Assembly (NCBI GenBank): GCA_022690815.1
Contig: JALCZJ010000006.1
Location: 36,580-100,579, forward strand
Source of the DNA: Ferrimicrobium sp.
GTDB lineage: Bacteria > Actinomycetota > Acidimicrobiia > Acidimicrobiales > Acidimicrobiaceae
Reading direction: 5' to 3'
Length of the DNA: 64,000 bases
This document shows positions 8,029 through 17,938 of this stretch, piece by piece. Below the pieces are notes generated by a model. That model searched no databases. It was not told where the DNA came from and worked only from the letters and a program-made list of their open reading frames with translations. The translations under genes and the position numbers were made by a program. Positions within the stretch are counted from its first letter, which is position 1. Every line of letters starts with the position of its first letter.

Positions 8029-9688
8029 CGGGGTTTCAACGCCGAGAGCTGTCTCGGTTCGGTTCCTTGGTGGGTTGGGAGAGATCGGACGGAACTCCCT
8101 GGTCATTAGCCAAGGTCGTGACGCGGTCGTCATCGACTGTGGCGTGATGTTTCCTAAGGCTGATATGCCCGGCGTCGATGTCGTGTTGCCCGACTATCGC
8201 TACCTAGTCGAAGCCGATTTGGATCTGCATGGTGTTCTCGTGACGCATGGCCACGAGGATCACATTGGTGCGCTTCCGCACCTGCTTCGTGAGGTCCCGA
8301 TGCCGGTCTATGGATCGGCGGTCACGATGGCGTTTGCTCGGGCCCGTCTCGAACAGTCCGGTGTCTCCGGCATTAGCTATCGGGAGGTAGGAGACTACCA
8401 AACGACGACGGTCGGTCCCTTTACGGTGGAGTTTATACCGGTCACCCACTCGATCCCAGGAGCAACCGCGGTGGCGGTCTCGACCGACCAGGGTCTGATT
8501 CTGCACACCGGCGACTTCAAGATCGATCGAACGCCGGTTGACTCGCGGGCCTTCGGCTTGGATCGGATGGCGGCGCTTGGGGCGCAGGGAGTTCGACTGC
8601 TGCTGTCTGACTCCACGAATGCCGATGAGCCTGGAGCTTCAAACTCTGAGAGCTCAGTGGGGGCTACCCTTGGCGAGGTCTTCCAAGAGAATGAGGGTCG
8701 ACGCCTTACGGTGGTGTGTTTTGCCTCACATCTGCATCGCATCCAGCAGATCCTCACCACAGCTCGGGCGGCCAATAGGACGGTTTGTCTGATCGGGCGG
8801 TCGCTGCAGCGAAACACGAAACTCGCATCCCAACTCGGACTCTTTCCCGAAGGCCTTCTCGATGGTGTCATCGACGCCGAGGCGATCGATGATTATGATC
8901 CGGCATCGGTGTGTGTGGTTGCGACGGGCTCGCAAGGGGAGCACTCCTCTGCACTTCATCGTCTGGCCTTTGACAAGGACCCGTGGTTTACGATTGGGGA
9001 GCGTGATACCGTCGTGTTCTCGTCGGACACTATTCCGGGTAACGAGTCGGCAGTCTATCGCGTCATCAACCAGCTTGCACGTCTTGGGGCACGAGCGATC
9101 TATCCGTCGGTGCGACGGGTTCACTCCTCGGGGCATGCTCGCCAAGATGAGCTTTCGTTGCTTCTCACCTTGGTGCGCCCGGAGTTCTTCGTGCCGGTGC
9201 ATGGCGAGTATCGCCACTTGGCTGCGCACCATCGGCTGGCGAATGAGTCGGGAGCCTTGCGCGGACAGGCGCTGATCTGCGGTGATGGCGACGAGGTGCT
9301 GCTGAGCGGCGGGGGTATCGCTCGTGGGGTGTCGGGCTCCGGCGACTATCTCTATGTTGATGGGCAGGTCGGGGATATTAACGCCAGTGTGTTGCGGGAT
9401 CGACGCAGCCTCTCGGCTGATGGCATTGTCGTCGCAGCGTTGACCATGTCTGAGGGGCGAAAGCTCGTCGGCGAGCCCGAGATCTTCTCGTTTGGTTGGG
9501 TCCATGACGAACGTGAAGAGGGTCTTTTGCTTGCCATTCGAGACGTCGTGTCTGGCACCATTGGCGGATCAAATGCCGACCAGGGAGTGAGCCACCTGAA
9601 GGACCAGTTGAGACGGAGGGTTGGACGCTATATTCGCGAGCAAACCAAGCGTCGGCCACTGGTGGTTCCGCTCGTCATCGAGGTGTAG
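8012..9688 (+). CDS. rnj: Ribonuclease J
   Basis: Metallo-beta-lactamase/beta-CASP RNase with 5'-3' exo- and endonuclease activity in RNA decay and maturation. The zinc motif HGHEDHIGALP follows the GLGEIGRN N-terminal block, and further metal-site stretches TGDFKID and SDSTNAD are present. The beta-CASP part includes VVFSSDTIPGNE and HSSGHA, followed by PVHGEYRHL. The dapA-rnj order is common in actinobacteria. Start choice lies between TTG 8009, GTG 8012 and ATG 8021; GTG 8012 has AGAAGGAA a few bases upstream. ftsK starts on the next base after the stop. Confidence 0.95.
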   Translation: MSHMHDGVSTPRAVSVRFLGGLGEIGRNSLVISQGRDAVVIDCGVMFPKADMPGVDVVLPDYRYLVEADLDLHGVLVTHGHEDHIGALPHLLREVPMPVYGSAVTMAFARARLEQSGVSGISYREVGDYQTTTVGPFTVEFIPVTHSIPGATAVAVSTDQGLILHTGDFKIDRTPVDSRAFGLDRMAALGAQGVRLLLSDSTNADEPGASNSESSVGATLGEVFQENEGRRLTVVCFASHLHRIQQILTTARAANRTVCLIGRSLQRNTKLASQLGLFPEGLLDGVIDAEAIDDYDPASVCVVATGSQGEHSSALHRLAFDKDPWFTIGERDTVVFSSDTIPGNESAVYRVINQLARLGARAIYPSVRRVHSSGHARQDELSLLLTLVRPEFFVPVHGEYRHLAAHHRLANESGALRGQALICGDGDEVLLSGGGIARGVSGSGDYLYVDGQVGDINASVLRDRRSLSADGIVVAALTMSEGRKLVGEPEIFSFGWVHDEREEGLLLAIRDVVSGTIGGSNADQGVSHLKDQLRRRVGRYIREQTKRRPLVVPLVIEV

Positions 9689-12076
9689 ATGGCGACGTCT
9701 CGCGCACCTAAGCCGGCACCAGCTAAGAAAGCTCCTGGGCCAGCCAACAAGTCAGTCCCAGCCAAGAAGGCGTCCCAAGCGGGGAAGACAGGAGCCTCGC
9801 AACGACGTGCGGTTCGCTCCGGCACCCAAGTGCACTGGTCCAGAGAGGCGACTGGTCTTCTTTGGTGCGTCGGTGGCATTCTTCTCGGCATCGTCGCCTA
9901 CAGTGGCCTCTTTGGCGGACTTGGGAGGGCCCTGTTCGACCTTGGTCGTGACGTGGTGGGGGTAACCGCCTTCGTGGCCTACGTCGTGGCCGCGTTTGTT
10001 GGGGGTGGGGTTGTGGTGAAATACACACGATTACCCCGACATGCGCTGGTGATTGCTGGGGTACTTGTCGCCTCCATCGCCTCCATCGACGGTGCCGTCG
10101 AGGTTGGTAGCCGATCACATCTGGTGCTCCCTGGCCCAACGTTCGGCGGGATCGTGGGAAACCTTGTGGGATACGGCGTCACCCGGGTGGCGGGCTCGGT
10201 TGGTGGCACCATCGTCTTGGTCGTGATCGCATTGGTCTGCGTACTCGGGCTCGTGGGTCTTCGACCACGCGAGTCCATGAACTGGTTGGTGCAACGTCTT
10301 GGGACGCGGTCTCAATCCGATCCAGCGGCGAGAGCGACCCAGCCAGTTGTGACCGTGGATGGCCAAGAGTTGGCGGCGGTTGGTGACGATGCGGTGGTCG
10401 GAGCCGTACGCCGCCCCGAACCACGGGGACGACGTGGCAAGCGGCGTGGCGATCAAGCTCCCGTTGAAGGGAGCGTCTCGCCCGAGACGGGGTCGAACGC
10501 TGCACATGTCGGTGAAGCCGGACCCGTCCAAGGTTCACCGGCGGAGCCCGATGTCGGGGGCTCATCGCTCGAGGAGGCGGGGCTCCTCCAGGAGTTGGGG
10601 ACGCCGACGCAACGATCCAGACATGATGATGGTCAATGGAGGCTACCGTCACCTTCGCTCTTAAAGCGGGGGAGTCGAGCCAAGATCGATCGTGCCGACC
10701 TTGAGCGACGAGGACGCGTCCTCGAGACCGCGCTTGGGTCACACGGTGTCTCCGTCAAGGTGGCACATATGACGGTCGGTCCCACGGTGACGCGTTATGA
10801 GCTCGAACTCGCAGAGGGCGTCAAGGTGGCTCGTGTGCTTGCGCTCCAACGAGACATCGCGTATGCGATGGCAGCGACCGACGTGCGTATTCTTGCCCCA
10901 ATTCCTGGCAAGAGTGCCATCGGGGTGGAGGTACCGAATCGGGTGCGTGAGGTTGTCACCCTTGGCGATGTGCTCGCAAGTCCTCAGATGGAGCGGGCAA
11001 CGAAGGTTCTTGATGTGCCGCTTGGTCGTGATATCTCCGGAACCGCTGCTGTCTTTGACATCGCGGCGATGCCCCACGTGTTGGTGGCGGGTTCGACCGG
11101 GTCGGGTAAGTCATCGCTGATCAACTCGCTGCTCACCAGCTTGCTGATGAGAAACACGCCCCAAGAGCTACGGCTCATCCTAGTCGATCCCAAGCGCGTT
11201 GAACTCTCCCAGTACAACGCCTTGCCGCATCTGCTGACCAGCGTGGTGGTGGATCCTAAAAAGGCGGCGCACGCGCTCAACTGGGCGGTTGAGGAGATGG
11301 AGCGTCGCTATGACATCCTTGCCCACTGGGGGGTACGAGATATCGTCGGCTATCGTGATCTGTTGGCCCTATCCAATGGCGCGGACGATCCTGACGAGGG
11401 TCCACCGGAGGAGTTGCCCTACATCTTGGTAGTGATCGATGAGCTCAACGATCTCATGATGGCGGCACCGCGGGACGTTGAGGACTCGATCTGTCGGATT
11501 GCACAAAAGGCCCGGGCGGTTGGAGTCCATCTGGTGATTGCGACGCAACGACCGTCGGTGGATGTGATCACTGGCGTGATCAAGACCAATGTCCCCTCGC
11601 GCATCGCGTTCGCCGTGGCCTCACAAACGGACTCGAGGGTTATTCTCGATCAGTTGGGGGCGGAGAAGCTAATCGGCAAGGGCGACCTCTTGATGGTGAC
11701 GGCGACCTCGTCACAGCCCAGACGCCTGCAGGCACCGTGGGTGTCAGAGCAAGAGGTGGCCGCTATCGTCGGGCATTGGCGGCGCCAAGGGACGCCGAGC
11801 TATCTTGAAGAGCTCGACAAGGTCGAGGATGCTGGTCGGCCAAAGGGTGACTTGGCTACCGAGGTTGACCCGTTGTTCTCGGCCGCGGCACACCTCATCG
11901 TCGATACTGGTGCTGGATCAACATCGATGTTACAGCGTAGACTCAAGGTCGGCTTCGCTCGGGCCGGGCGTTTGATGGATCTTCTCGAGGATCGCGGTAT
12001 TGTGGGCCCAGCTGATGGGTCTAAGCAGCGTCAGGTTCTCGTGACCCCTGAGGAGCTTGAGGAGCTCGACATCTGA
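9689..12076 (+). CDS. ftsK: DNA translocase FtsK/SpoIIIE
   Basis: Septum-anchored double-stranded DNA pump that clears chromosomes at division. The first 45 residues are Ala/Lys/Pro-rich and basic; about four membrane segments lie between residues 50 and 195; a Pro/Gly-rich linker runs to about 325. The motor follows, with Walker A AGSTGSGKSSLINSL, the LILVDPKRVELSQY block and Walker B YILVVIDELNDLM. The latter has Asn where most homologues have Ala. The C-terminal gamma winged helix (from about 730, with QRRLKVGFARAGRLMDLLE) recognises KOPS-type DNA signals. Length of 795 is normal. It abuts rnj. Confidence 0.96.
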   Translation: MATSRAPKPAPAKKAPGPANKSVPAKKASQAGKTGASQRRAVRSGTQVHWSREATGLLWCVGGILLGIVAYSGLFGGLGRALFDLGRDVVGVTAFVAYVVAAFVGGGVVVKYTRLPRHALVIAGVLVASIASIDGAVEVGSRSHLVLPGPTFGGIVGNLVGYGVTRVAGSVGGTIVLVVIALVCVLGLVGLRPRESMNWLVQRLGTRSQSDPAARATQPVVTVDGQELAAVGDDAVVGAVRRPEPRGRRGKRRGDQAPVEGSVSPETGSNAAHVGEAGPVQGSPAEPDVGGSSLEEAGLLQELGTPTQRSRHDDGQWRLPSPSLLKRGSRAKIDRADLERRGRVLETALGSHGVSVKVAHMTVGPTVTRYELELAEGVKVARVLALQRDIAYAMAATDVRILAPIPGKSAIGVEVPNRVREVVTLGDVLASPQMERATKVLDVPLGRDISGTAAVFDIAAMPHVLVAGSTGSGKSSLINSLLTSLLMRNTPQELRLILVDPKRVELSQYNALPHLLTSVVVDPKKAAHALNWAVEEMERRYDILAHWGVRDIVGYRDLLALSNGADDPDEGPPEELPYILVVIDELNDLMMAAPRDVEDSICRIAQKARAVGVHLVIATQRPSVDVITGVIKTNVPSRIAFAVASQTDSRVILDQLGAEKLIGKGDLLMVTATSSQPRRLQAPWVSEQEVAAIVGHWRRQGTPSYLEELDKVEDAGRPKGDLATEVDPLFSAAAHLIVDTGAGSTSMLQRRLKVGFARAGRLMDLLEDRGIVGPADGSKQRQVLVTPEELEELDI

Positions 12077-12085
12077 GTCGAGCTC
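12062..12085 (+). terminator. Perfect hairpin spanning the ftsK stop
   Basis: GAGCTCGAC (12062-12070) and GTCGAGCTC (12077-12085) form a perfect 9-bp stem around a 6-nt loop that contains the stop codon. No T tract follows. It may end or protect the ftsK mRNA. Confidence 0.45.
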
Positions 12086-12275
12086 GATAGGTCGCCCAGA
12101 CGTGGCTAACGATGTCAGTGGCCACTGTAACGATGGTGAGAACGTGATGCGTGCAAAGGTGTCCGTGGTGGGATGCTGCATGCTCAACAGTAGTTAAAAA
12201 AGTGTCATTATCATGGCCCTCGGGATTCATGGAACTTTCACGAAAATGAAGTCCGTGGCGGTTATGATGTGTGGC

Positions 12276-12304
12276 TTGACAGGTACGGACAAGTCGCGTA
12301 CTCG
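12276..12304 (+). promoter_or_regulatory. Candidate promoter of the carboxypeptidase gene
   Basis: A perfect -35 hexamer TTGACA (12276-12281) is separated by exactly 17 bp from TACTCG (12299-12304), a weak -10. It lies 22 bp before the chosen start codon. The 250-bp gap upstream of it, behind ftsK, holds no other recognisable feature. Confidence 0.45.
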
Positions 12305-12326
12305 GGTGAGAAATTGGAGGATGTGC

Positions 12327-13595
12327 ATGGCGCGCGGTGATCAGTGGGTATCGACCAAAGGCGGTAGCCGTCGCAGTTACTCAGGAGGCAATTCAACCAT
12401 GCTTGCTCGGCGCCTTCTGGTTGGCGTGCTGGTCTTGATTCTCATCCTGGCGTTGGGCTCGGTGGTTCAGTTGGTCCGCGGTGTTCCGAACCCGACCTAT
12501 ACGGCGACACTCGCGTCATCATCGACCATACCAGGGACGCCACCGACCATCGCGTGGCCCGCCCACGCTGAGGCGGCCGCTGAGATTATGGGTGTCGGTT
12601 CGCTGGGGCAGCATGGCGATCTCCATGAGACCGAGATCGCGTCGGTGACCAAGATGACGACCGCCCTCTTAACGCTCAAGGCACACCCGCTGTCACTGGG
12701 AGAGAGTGGACCCAAGCTGACGATGACCGCGAAGGATTACCAGATTTACGTCAATGACAAGAATGCCAATGACTCGGTTGGCGCCATCAAGGAGGGTGAG
12801 GTCCTCTCCGAGCAGCAGCTGCTCGAACTGCTGTTGATTCCGTCGGCTGACAATATCGCAACCGTGCTCGCCAATTGGGATGCCGGTTCAGTCTCTCGCT
12901 TTGTCACTGAGATGAACAACTACGCCACCAGCCTAGGTCTGCACCATACCCACTACGGGGATCCCAGTGGAGTAACGCCGTCTACACTTTCGATCCCCCG
13001 TGATCAGCTCAAGATTGAGGCCCTATTCATGGCGAACCCGGTGCTGGCCAACATCGCCTCAATGGAGCAGGCTACCCTGCCGGTTGCTGGGACGGTTTAC
13101 AACGTTAACTACGCCCTTGGTCATGACAACATCGTGGGAGCCAAGACTGGTTCCATTCTCACCGGCAGCTTTGCCATGGCGACCCAGATCAAGCTGGGTC
13201 AGTCGAATCTGTTGGGGCTTGGCACGATTCTCGATGTAGGTGGCGTTCAGCCATTGATCAACGCGTTGCACGACGGTGAGACGCTGGCCAAGTCGCTCCA
13301 GACGATCCCTCGCGAGCTAACCGTGCTGCGCAAGGGGCAAGTAGTTGGATATCTCGATGTTCCTGGCTCCAAGGCTGACCCGGTGATTGCAACCGAGACG
13401 GTGACCGAGGTCGGTTGGCCTGGGTTGTCGGAGTCATTCACCCCCACGCTGGCAAAATCCGTTTACGGACTGCGCGCCGGAGCCAAAGTCGGCACCGCGA
13501 CGCTGACGGTTGGCGAGCAGCTTAAGATAGTCCCATTGAAGGTCGCCAACGCCGTCGCACACCCATCGATCGTGTGGAGGCTGACACACTTCTAG
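12327..13595 (+). CDS. D-alanyl-D-alanine carboxypeptidase (low-molecular-weight PBP)
   Basis: A membrane-anchored serine peptidase that trims peptidoglycan stem peptides. The three active-site motifs are all present: SVTK (SxxK, catalytic Ser), SADN (SxN) and KTG within GAKTGSILTGS. A transmembrane anchor (LLVGVLVLILILALGSVV) follows a basic N-terminus of about 26 residues. ATG 12327 is preceded by GGAGG at 6 nt; longer starts up to 12213 read through the promoter region and are unlikely. The tail of about 100 residues after the transpeptidase domain looks like the beta-rich PBP5-type C-terminal domain. Peptidase family S11 assignment is by motif only. Confidence 0.9.
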   Translation: MARGDQWVSTKGGSRRSYSGGNSTMLARRLLVGVLVLILILALGSVVQLVRGVPNPTYTATLASSSTIPGTPPTIAWPAHAEAAAEIMGVGSLGQHGDLHETEIASVTKMTTALLTLKAHPLSLGESGPKLTMTAKDYQIYVNDKNANDSVGAIKEGEVLSEQQLLELLLIPSADNIATVLANWDAGSVSRFVTEMNNYATSLGLHHTHYGDPSGVTPSTLSIPRDQLKIEALFMANPVLANIASMEQATLPVAGTVYNVNYALGHDNIVGAKTGSILTGSFAMATQIKLGQSNLLGLGTILDVGGVQPLINALHDGETLAKSLQTIPRELTVLRKGQVVGYLDVPGSKADPVIATETVTEVGWPGLSESFTPTLAKSVYGLRAGAKVGTATLTVGEQLKIVPLKVANAVAHPSIVWRLTHF

Positions 13596-13674
13596 GATGA
13601 GGCCGACAGGTCAAGCCCAACTGGGGTCGGCCGACCACAAGAACGAGTCAAACCCAAGACAGGAGATGTGAGCG

Positions 13675-14541
13675 ATGGGATTCAAGAGCGTCCGGGTGCC
13701 AGGCTCGTCAGCGAATCTAGGTCCTGGGTTTGACACGCTTGCATTGGCGGTTCCGCTCTTTCTGACGGCACGTGCGTATGCATCCGATAGCTTTCATGTT
13801 GAACTACTTGGCGAGGGCGCCAGCGAGGTGGTTACCGGAAACCATCTGATCTATCAGCTGGTCATGGAGGTGCTCGGTCACGATCGCGTGGGTTTGGTGA
13901 TCGACTCTGAGATTCCACTAGCCCGAGGGCTCGGCTCTTCGGCCGCTGTTACCCTGGGGGTGGCGGCAGCTCTGGGACACCCTGACCCACTTGGCGTTGC
14001 GTTGGATTTTGAGAGCCATCCCGAAAACGTCGCTGCCTCCTACTACGGAGGCGGGGTTGCAGCCTTGATTGGGCCCCAGGGCCCCATCATTCGTCGATTA
14101 GCCGTCGATCCGCTGCTCAGGCTCATCGTGATCGTTCCGCCGGATCGGTTGACCACTGAGGCAGCCCGACGGCTGTTACCTCGGACGGTCTCGTTCGATG
14201 ACGCAGTATTTAATCTCTCGCATGCGGTTCTCTTGGCGTCATCGTTGGCCCATGTCGAAGACTTGGCCGCAGTCCTTTTTGAAGATCGGCTGCATCAGGA
14301 GGCGCGGTCAGCGGCCTTTCCAGCCTCCAAGCAGCTGATTGCGATGCTGCTCGAGGCCGGCTGCATCGGGGCCTCGTGGTCCGGTGCTGGCACCATCTGT
14401 GTTGGCTTTACCGATGTCGATGGTGTTGATCAGGTCTATCATCGCGTGATCGAAGCGATGCAAGCGAGTGGGCTTGGCTTCGCGGTACGGATGCTCGCGG
14501 TCGACCTTGAAGGGCTCGTCACCATCGGGGGGAATGACTGA
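13675..14541 (+). CDS. thrB: Homoserine kinase
   Basis: GHMP-family kinase phosphorylating homoserine for threonine synthesis. The N-terminus VRVPGSSANLGPGFDTLALA is diagnostic, and the GHMP phosphate loop is PLARGLGSSAAVTLG. The C-terminal GASWSGAGTICVGF corresponds to the third GHMP motif. At 288 residues it is within the normal range. It stands alone: thrA and thrC, its usual partners, are not in the window. The start is supported by a purine-rich stretch before ATG. Confidence 0.92.
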   Translation: MGFKSVRVPGSSANLGPGFDTLALAVPLFLTARAYASDSFHVELLGEGASEVVTGNHLIYQLVMEVLGHDRVGLVIDSEIPLARGLGSSAAVTLGVAAALGHPDPLGVALDFESHPENVAASYYGGGVAALIGPQGPIIRRLAVDPLLRLIVIVPPDRLTTEAARRLLPRTVSFDDAVFNLSHAVLLASSLAHVEDLAAVLFEDRLHQEARSAAFPASKQLIAMLLEAGCIGASWSGAGTICVGFTDVDGVDQVYHRVIEAMQASGLGFAVRMLAVDLEGLVTIGGND

Positions 14542-14583
14542 GAATGCAGTCATCCATGCGCCACCTCGCCCTGTTTTTGGGAG

Positions 14584-14589
14584 TAAACT
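14584..14589 (+). promoter_or_regulatory. Candidate -10 box of pgsA, leaderless type
   Basis: TAAACT lies 8 nt before the pgsA ATG and no Shine-Dalgarno sits between. This is the spacing expected for a transcript beginning at the start codon. No convincing -35 element was seen. Confidence 0.35.
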
Positions 14590-14597
14590 GGTAGCAG

Positions 14598-15158
14598 ATG
14601 TCTACTCCGCAGCGCGTCATTTATGGTCCTAGCGCCATAGCAACTCCCGCCAATGCCATCACGGTGTTGCGGATTTGTTTTGCGCCGGTGCTGGTGGCGC
14701 TCTTGATATCCTCCCCGTCCTCGATCGTACCGTTCTGGCTCTGGTCGGGACTGGCGATTTCTGACAGCGCTGATGGCTACATCGCGCGCCGTCAAGGGGT
14801 TACGCGCTCAGGTGCTTTTCTTGATCCACTCGCTGACAAGATTCTCGTCTTTGCCGCTTTTGGTGCGCTCTTTGTCATGCATCGCATCAATGGCTTGCCA
14901 ATTGTCATCATGGGTCTGCGCGAAATCGTAGTCTCGATCTATCGGACCCAGGTGTTGGCGGCGGGCAAGAGTCTCCCGGCCCGGATTCCTGGCAAGCTCA
15001 AGATGCTGGTGCAGATTCTTGTGATTGGGTTTGCGTTGATCCCCGCGATTGGCCAGCACGATCACACGCTGATCAACATCGGGGCATGGATTGCGGTCAC
15101 GCTCGCACTGGTGAGTGCGGTGCAATACTTCTTCGACTCCAAGAGCATCAAGGCGTAG
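14598..15158 (+). CDS. pgsA: CDP-diacylglycerol-glycerol-3-phosphate 3-phosphatidyltransferase
   Basis: Integral membrane enzyme that makes phosphatidylglycerol phosphate. The CDP-alcohol phosphotransferase motif reads DSADGYIAR, then GAFLDPLAD, giving all four metal-binding aspartates. The spacer between AR and G is 7 residues where the family pattern has 8 or more, a small deviation. Four or five hydrophobic segments follow the family layout. The 186-residue length is normal. It precedes cinA by 6 nt, a gene order seen in many Gram-positive bacteria upstream of recA. Assignment to the related CDP-alcohol transferases (for example cardiolipin synthase) cannot be fully excluded. Confidence 0.87.
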   Translation: MSTPQRVIYGPSAIATPANAITVLRICFAPVLVALLISSPSSIVPFWLWSGLAISDSADGYIARRQGVTRSGAFLDPLADKILVFAAFGALFVMHRINGLPIVIMGLREIVVSIYRTQVLAAGKSLPARIPGKLKMLVQILVIGFALIPAIGQHDHTLINIGAWIAVTLALVSAVQYFFDSKSIKA

Positions 15159-15164
15159 CGTCTC

Positions 15165-16418
15165 TTGGAGGTCTCGGTCGTTGCAATCGGTACGGAGTTG
15201 CTGCTGGGGCAGATCATCGATTCGAACTCTGCACGCATCGGCCAGACACTCGCCGCGAATGGCTTTTCATCACACCTGCAGCTAAAAGTCGGAGATAATC
15301 ACGAACGGATTGTAGCGGCACTTACGTTGGCGCTGGCCGACGCAGATGCCGTCATCACCAGCGGCGGTCTTGGACCGACCCAGGATGATATCACCCGCGA
15401 GGCGATTGCCGAGGTCAGTGGGCGCGAGCTCATCGAGGATCCGGGCGTGCGCGCGGTCATCGAAGGGCTTTTCGCCGCCCGGGGACGCCCGATGTCGGCA
15501 AATAACTACCGACAGGCCATGGTGCCCCAAGGTGCGACCATTATTCCTCAGCGTAAGGGGACAGCTCCTGGGCTGATCGTCCCGGTAGGTGATAAGGTCA
15601 TCATTGCGTTGCCAGGCGTGCCGTATGAGCTCGATGACATGATGGCTAACGAGGTGCTCGCAGAGCTTCGTGCTAGGCGTCGCGATACCACGGTGATTCG
15701 CTCTCGAGTCTTGCGCACCTGGGGCTTGGGAGAGTCTACCCTTGCCGAACGGATGGCACCTCGCTTCGATGCACTCGAAGGATCAAATGTAACGATCGCC
15801 TTCCTGGCCTCGGGAATCGAGGGTGTCAAGGTGCGTTTTACCGGTGCTGGAAGTGACGAGGCTGAGGTTATCGGCCTCTTGGATGACGAAGAGCAACGGG
15901 CTCGCCAGCTTTTAGGAGATTACATCTTCGGGGTTGACGATGAGACGCTGGAGATCGTTGCTGCGCGGCTGCTGACCAAGCACGCATTGACCATCGCCAC
16001 CGCTGAGTCGCTGACGGCTGGCATGGTCGCGGCGCAACTGGCACGGGTTCCAGGGGCATCGGCCTGGCTCCAGGGTGGAGTAGTCAGTTATGCTCGTCTT
16101 GTGAAGGAGCGAGTGCTGGGTGTGAACACCCCGCTCGTCGTCTCCGAGGAGGCGGCGTGTTCGATGGCTGACGGGGTTGCTCGGTTGCTCAAGAGCGATG
16201 TTGGCCTCGCCACCACTGGTGTTGCTGGCCCAGATACCCTCGAGGGTCAAGCTGTCGGTACAGTGTGGATCGGTATGAGTTATCGCGGTCACTCGGCCGC
16301 TCGTGGGGTTCAGCTTCTCGGCGATCGTGAGCGAATTCGCACCTATGCAACGGCGACCGCGCTCGATCTCCTGCGGCTCACCCTTGAGGGCTCCTCTCGT
16401 GGGTTTGACCGTAAGTAA
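15165..16418 (+). CDS. cinA: CinA family protein (nicotinamide-nucleotide amidase / pyrophosphatase type)
   Basis: A 417-residue two-domain protein. The N-terminal molybdopterin-binding-like domain shows SVVAIGTELLLGQIIDSNS and SGGLGPTQDDITREA. The C-terminal amidase domain (from about 262) contains IATAESLTAGMVAAQLARVPGAS, then a block GVAGPDTLEGQAVGTVWIG. Members act in pyridine-nucleotide repair, and cinA is often co-transcribed with recA. The only plausible start is TTG 15165, since the conserved block begins within five residues. A 440-bp gap follows before recA. Confidence 0.93.
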   Translation: MEVSVVAIGTELLLGQIIDSNSARIGQTLAANGFSSHLQLKVGDNHERIVAALTLALADADAVITSGGLGPTQDDITREAIAEVSGRELIEDPGVRAVIEGLFAARGRPMSANNYRQAMVPQGATIIPQRKGTAPGLIVPVGDKVIIALPGVPYELDDMMANEVLAELRARRRDTTVIRSRVLRTWGLGESTLAERMAPRFDALEGSNVTIAFLASGIEGVKVRFTGAGSDEAEVIGLLDDEEQRARQLLGDYIFGVDDETLEIVAARLLTKHALTIATAESLTAGMVAAQLARVPGASAWLQGGVVSYARLVKERVLGVNTPLVVSEEAACSMADGVARLLKSDVGLATTGVAGPDTLEGQAVGTVWIGMSYRGHSAARGVQLLGDRERIRTYATATALDLLRLTLEGSSRGFDRK

Positions 16419-16858
16419 CACCATTTCTTTGGACGCGGTTATGGAAAAGTTCCGCTTGACTCCCGATGGTACCGACACCTTCACCTCCCGCGACGCGAGT
16501 ACAACAGGTACGACAGCCCAGGGCTCTGTCTCGTTGGGCCACGATCGGCCACGTATTCTCGGAGACGCTTGGATGCGCCAGGGGGTGGTGGCTCACTCAG
16601 GTGTGGACGTTGGTGTTTCTGTATCCACTCCGATAGATCGCACACCCCATGAAGCACACACCCAATGAGTCATGGGGTGGATCACTGTTGGAGGCTTCCG
16701 GCTGGCATCGATTAGATCTGCGGCGTGAGTCGGTTGGTTGGGTCAACCTTAAAAGGGCCGCCGTCGATGGTCGGTTGTATGGTTCCCTCAGGGGAATGAA
16801 GTATTGGTGTTCCTATATACGATCAAATGTACTAATTGTCAGAGCGTCGATCTAGTCT
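16419..16858. other. cinA-recA intergenic region
   Basis: About 440 bp. A 75-codon frame (16441-16668, plus) starting MEKFRLTPDG shows GC-rich third positions only in its first part and matches no family I recognise; it may be a decayed small gene. Behind it lies a strong hairpin (listed separately), then roughly 180 bp of AT-richer DNA likely to hold the recA promoter. I found no GAAC-N4-GTTC LexA site in it. Confidence 0.45.
16643..16679 (+). terminator. Strong hairpin upstream of recA
   Basis: CACCCCATGA (16643-16652) and TCATGGGGTG (16670-16679) form a perfect 10-bp stem with a 17-nt loop. It is not followed by a T run. It could insulate recA from cinA or act as a regulator site. Confidence 0.5.
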
Positions 16859-16882
16859 ATGGTAAGGAGTTTACGAGGAGGA

Positions 16883-17938
16883 ATGGTGGAACGGGATAAA
16901 GCACTAGACATAGCGATCACCCAAATTGAGAAGCAATTTGGTAAGGGTTCGATCATGCGCATGGGTGAAGCGCCCCAGATGGCCATCGAGTCAGTGTCGA
17001 CGGGTGCGATGGCGCTTGATCTTGCACTTGGGGTTGGCGGTCTTCCTCGAGGTCGAGTGGTCGAGGTCTTTGGTCCGGAGAGCTCCGGAAAGTCGACCCT
17101 TGCGATGCACGTGGTCGCAGAGGCGCAGCGTATTGGCGGCAATTGCGCCTACATCGATGCCGAGCACGCCTTGGATCCGGTGTATGCCCAGGCGATTGGG
17201 GTCGATATCGATTCGCTGTTGATCTCACAACCGGATTATGGAGAGCAGGCGCTTGAGATCTGTGATGTCCTCATTCGCTCTGGTTCGATCGACGTCGTCG
17301 TAGTTGACTCGGTGGCAGCACTGACACCACGTGCCGAGATCGAGGGTGATATTGGAGACGCGCATGTGGGCCTGCAGGCACGCCTGATGTCCCAGGCGAT
17401 GCGTCGTTTGACCGCGAACCTGAATCACACCAATACGCTCGCTATCTTCATCAACCAGCTGCGTGAGAAGATCGGCGTGATGTATGGATCTCCCGAGGTG
17501 ACGCCTGGTGGGCGAGCACTGAAGTTCTATGCCTCGGTACGACTCGATATTCGAAAGGTCGAGATCATCAAGGACGGCACCGAGATGGTGGGTTCTCGCA
17601 CCAGGGTTAAGGTCGTGAAGAATAAGTGCGCACCACCGTTTCGGCAGGCTGAGTTCGACATCATGTACGGCCAGGGGATCTCTCGTGAAGGATCGATTCT
17701 TGATGTCGGTGTCGAGTTGGGCCTGATCAAGAAGTCGGGCTCCTGGTACACCTACGAGGGTGAGCAGCTCGGTCAGGGTCGAGAGAATGTCAAGACGTTT
17801 TTGGCTGCGAATCCACAGTTGATGGCCGAGCTCGATCAGAAGATCCGTGAGAAGGTCAGTGGCACCGTGGTCGATGGCTTGACCCATGGCATGATCCCAG
17901 CCGATGACGAAGAGGCATTCTCCGAGACTTCGAGTTAG
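16883..17938 (+). CDS. recA: Recombinase RecA
   Basis: ATP-dependent strand-exchange protein and co-protease for LexA. The protein has Walker [11 protein letters not shown], Walker B region [17 protein letters not shown], the [19 protein letters not shown] segment and the [13 protein letters not shown] block; no intein interrupts it. ATG 16883 gives [11 protein letters not shown] and 351 residues. It sits right behind GAGGAGGA, which is unusually close; GTG 16886 or the upstream ATG 16859 are alternatives. No recX follows. The LexA repressor gene is at 36.4-37.0 kb in the same window. Confidence 0.97.
   Translation: MVERDKALDIAITQIEKQFGKGSIMRMGEAPQMAIESVSTGAMALDLALGVGGLPRGRVVEVFGPESSGKSTLAMHVVAEAQRIGGNCAYIDAEHALDPVYAQAIGVDIDSLLISQPDYGEQALEICDVLIRSGSIDVVVVDSVAALTPRAEIEGDIGDAHVGLQARLMSQAMRRLTANLNHTNTLAIFINQLREKIGVMYGSPEVTPGGRALKFYASVRLDIRKVEIIKDGTEMVGSRTRVKVVKNKCAPPFRQAEFDIMYGQGISREGSILDVGVELGLIKKSGSWYTYEGEQLGQGRENVKTFLAANPQLMAELDQKIREKVSGTVVDGLTHGMIPADDEEAFSETSS

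Noticed and set aside
16883..17938. Intein in recA
   Set aside because: RecA is a normal 351 residues and all motifs follow without interruption.
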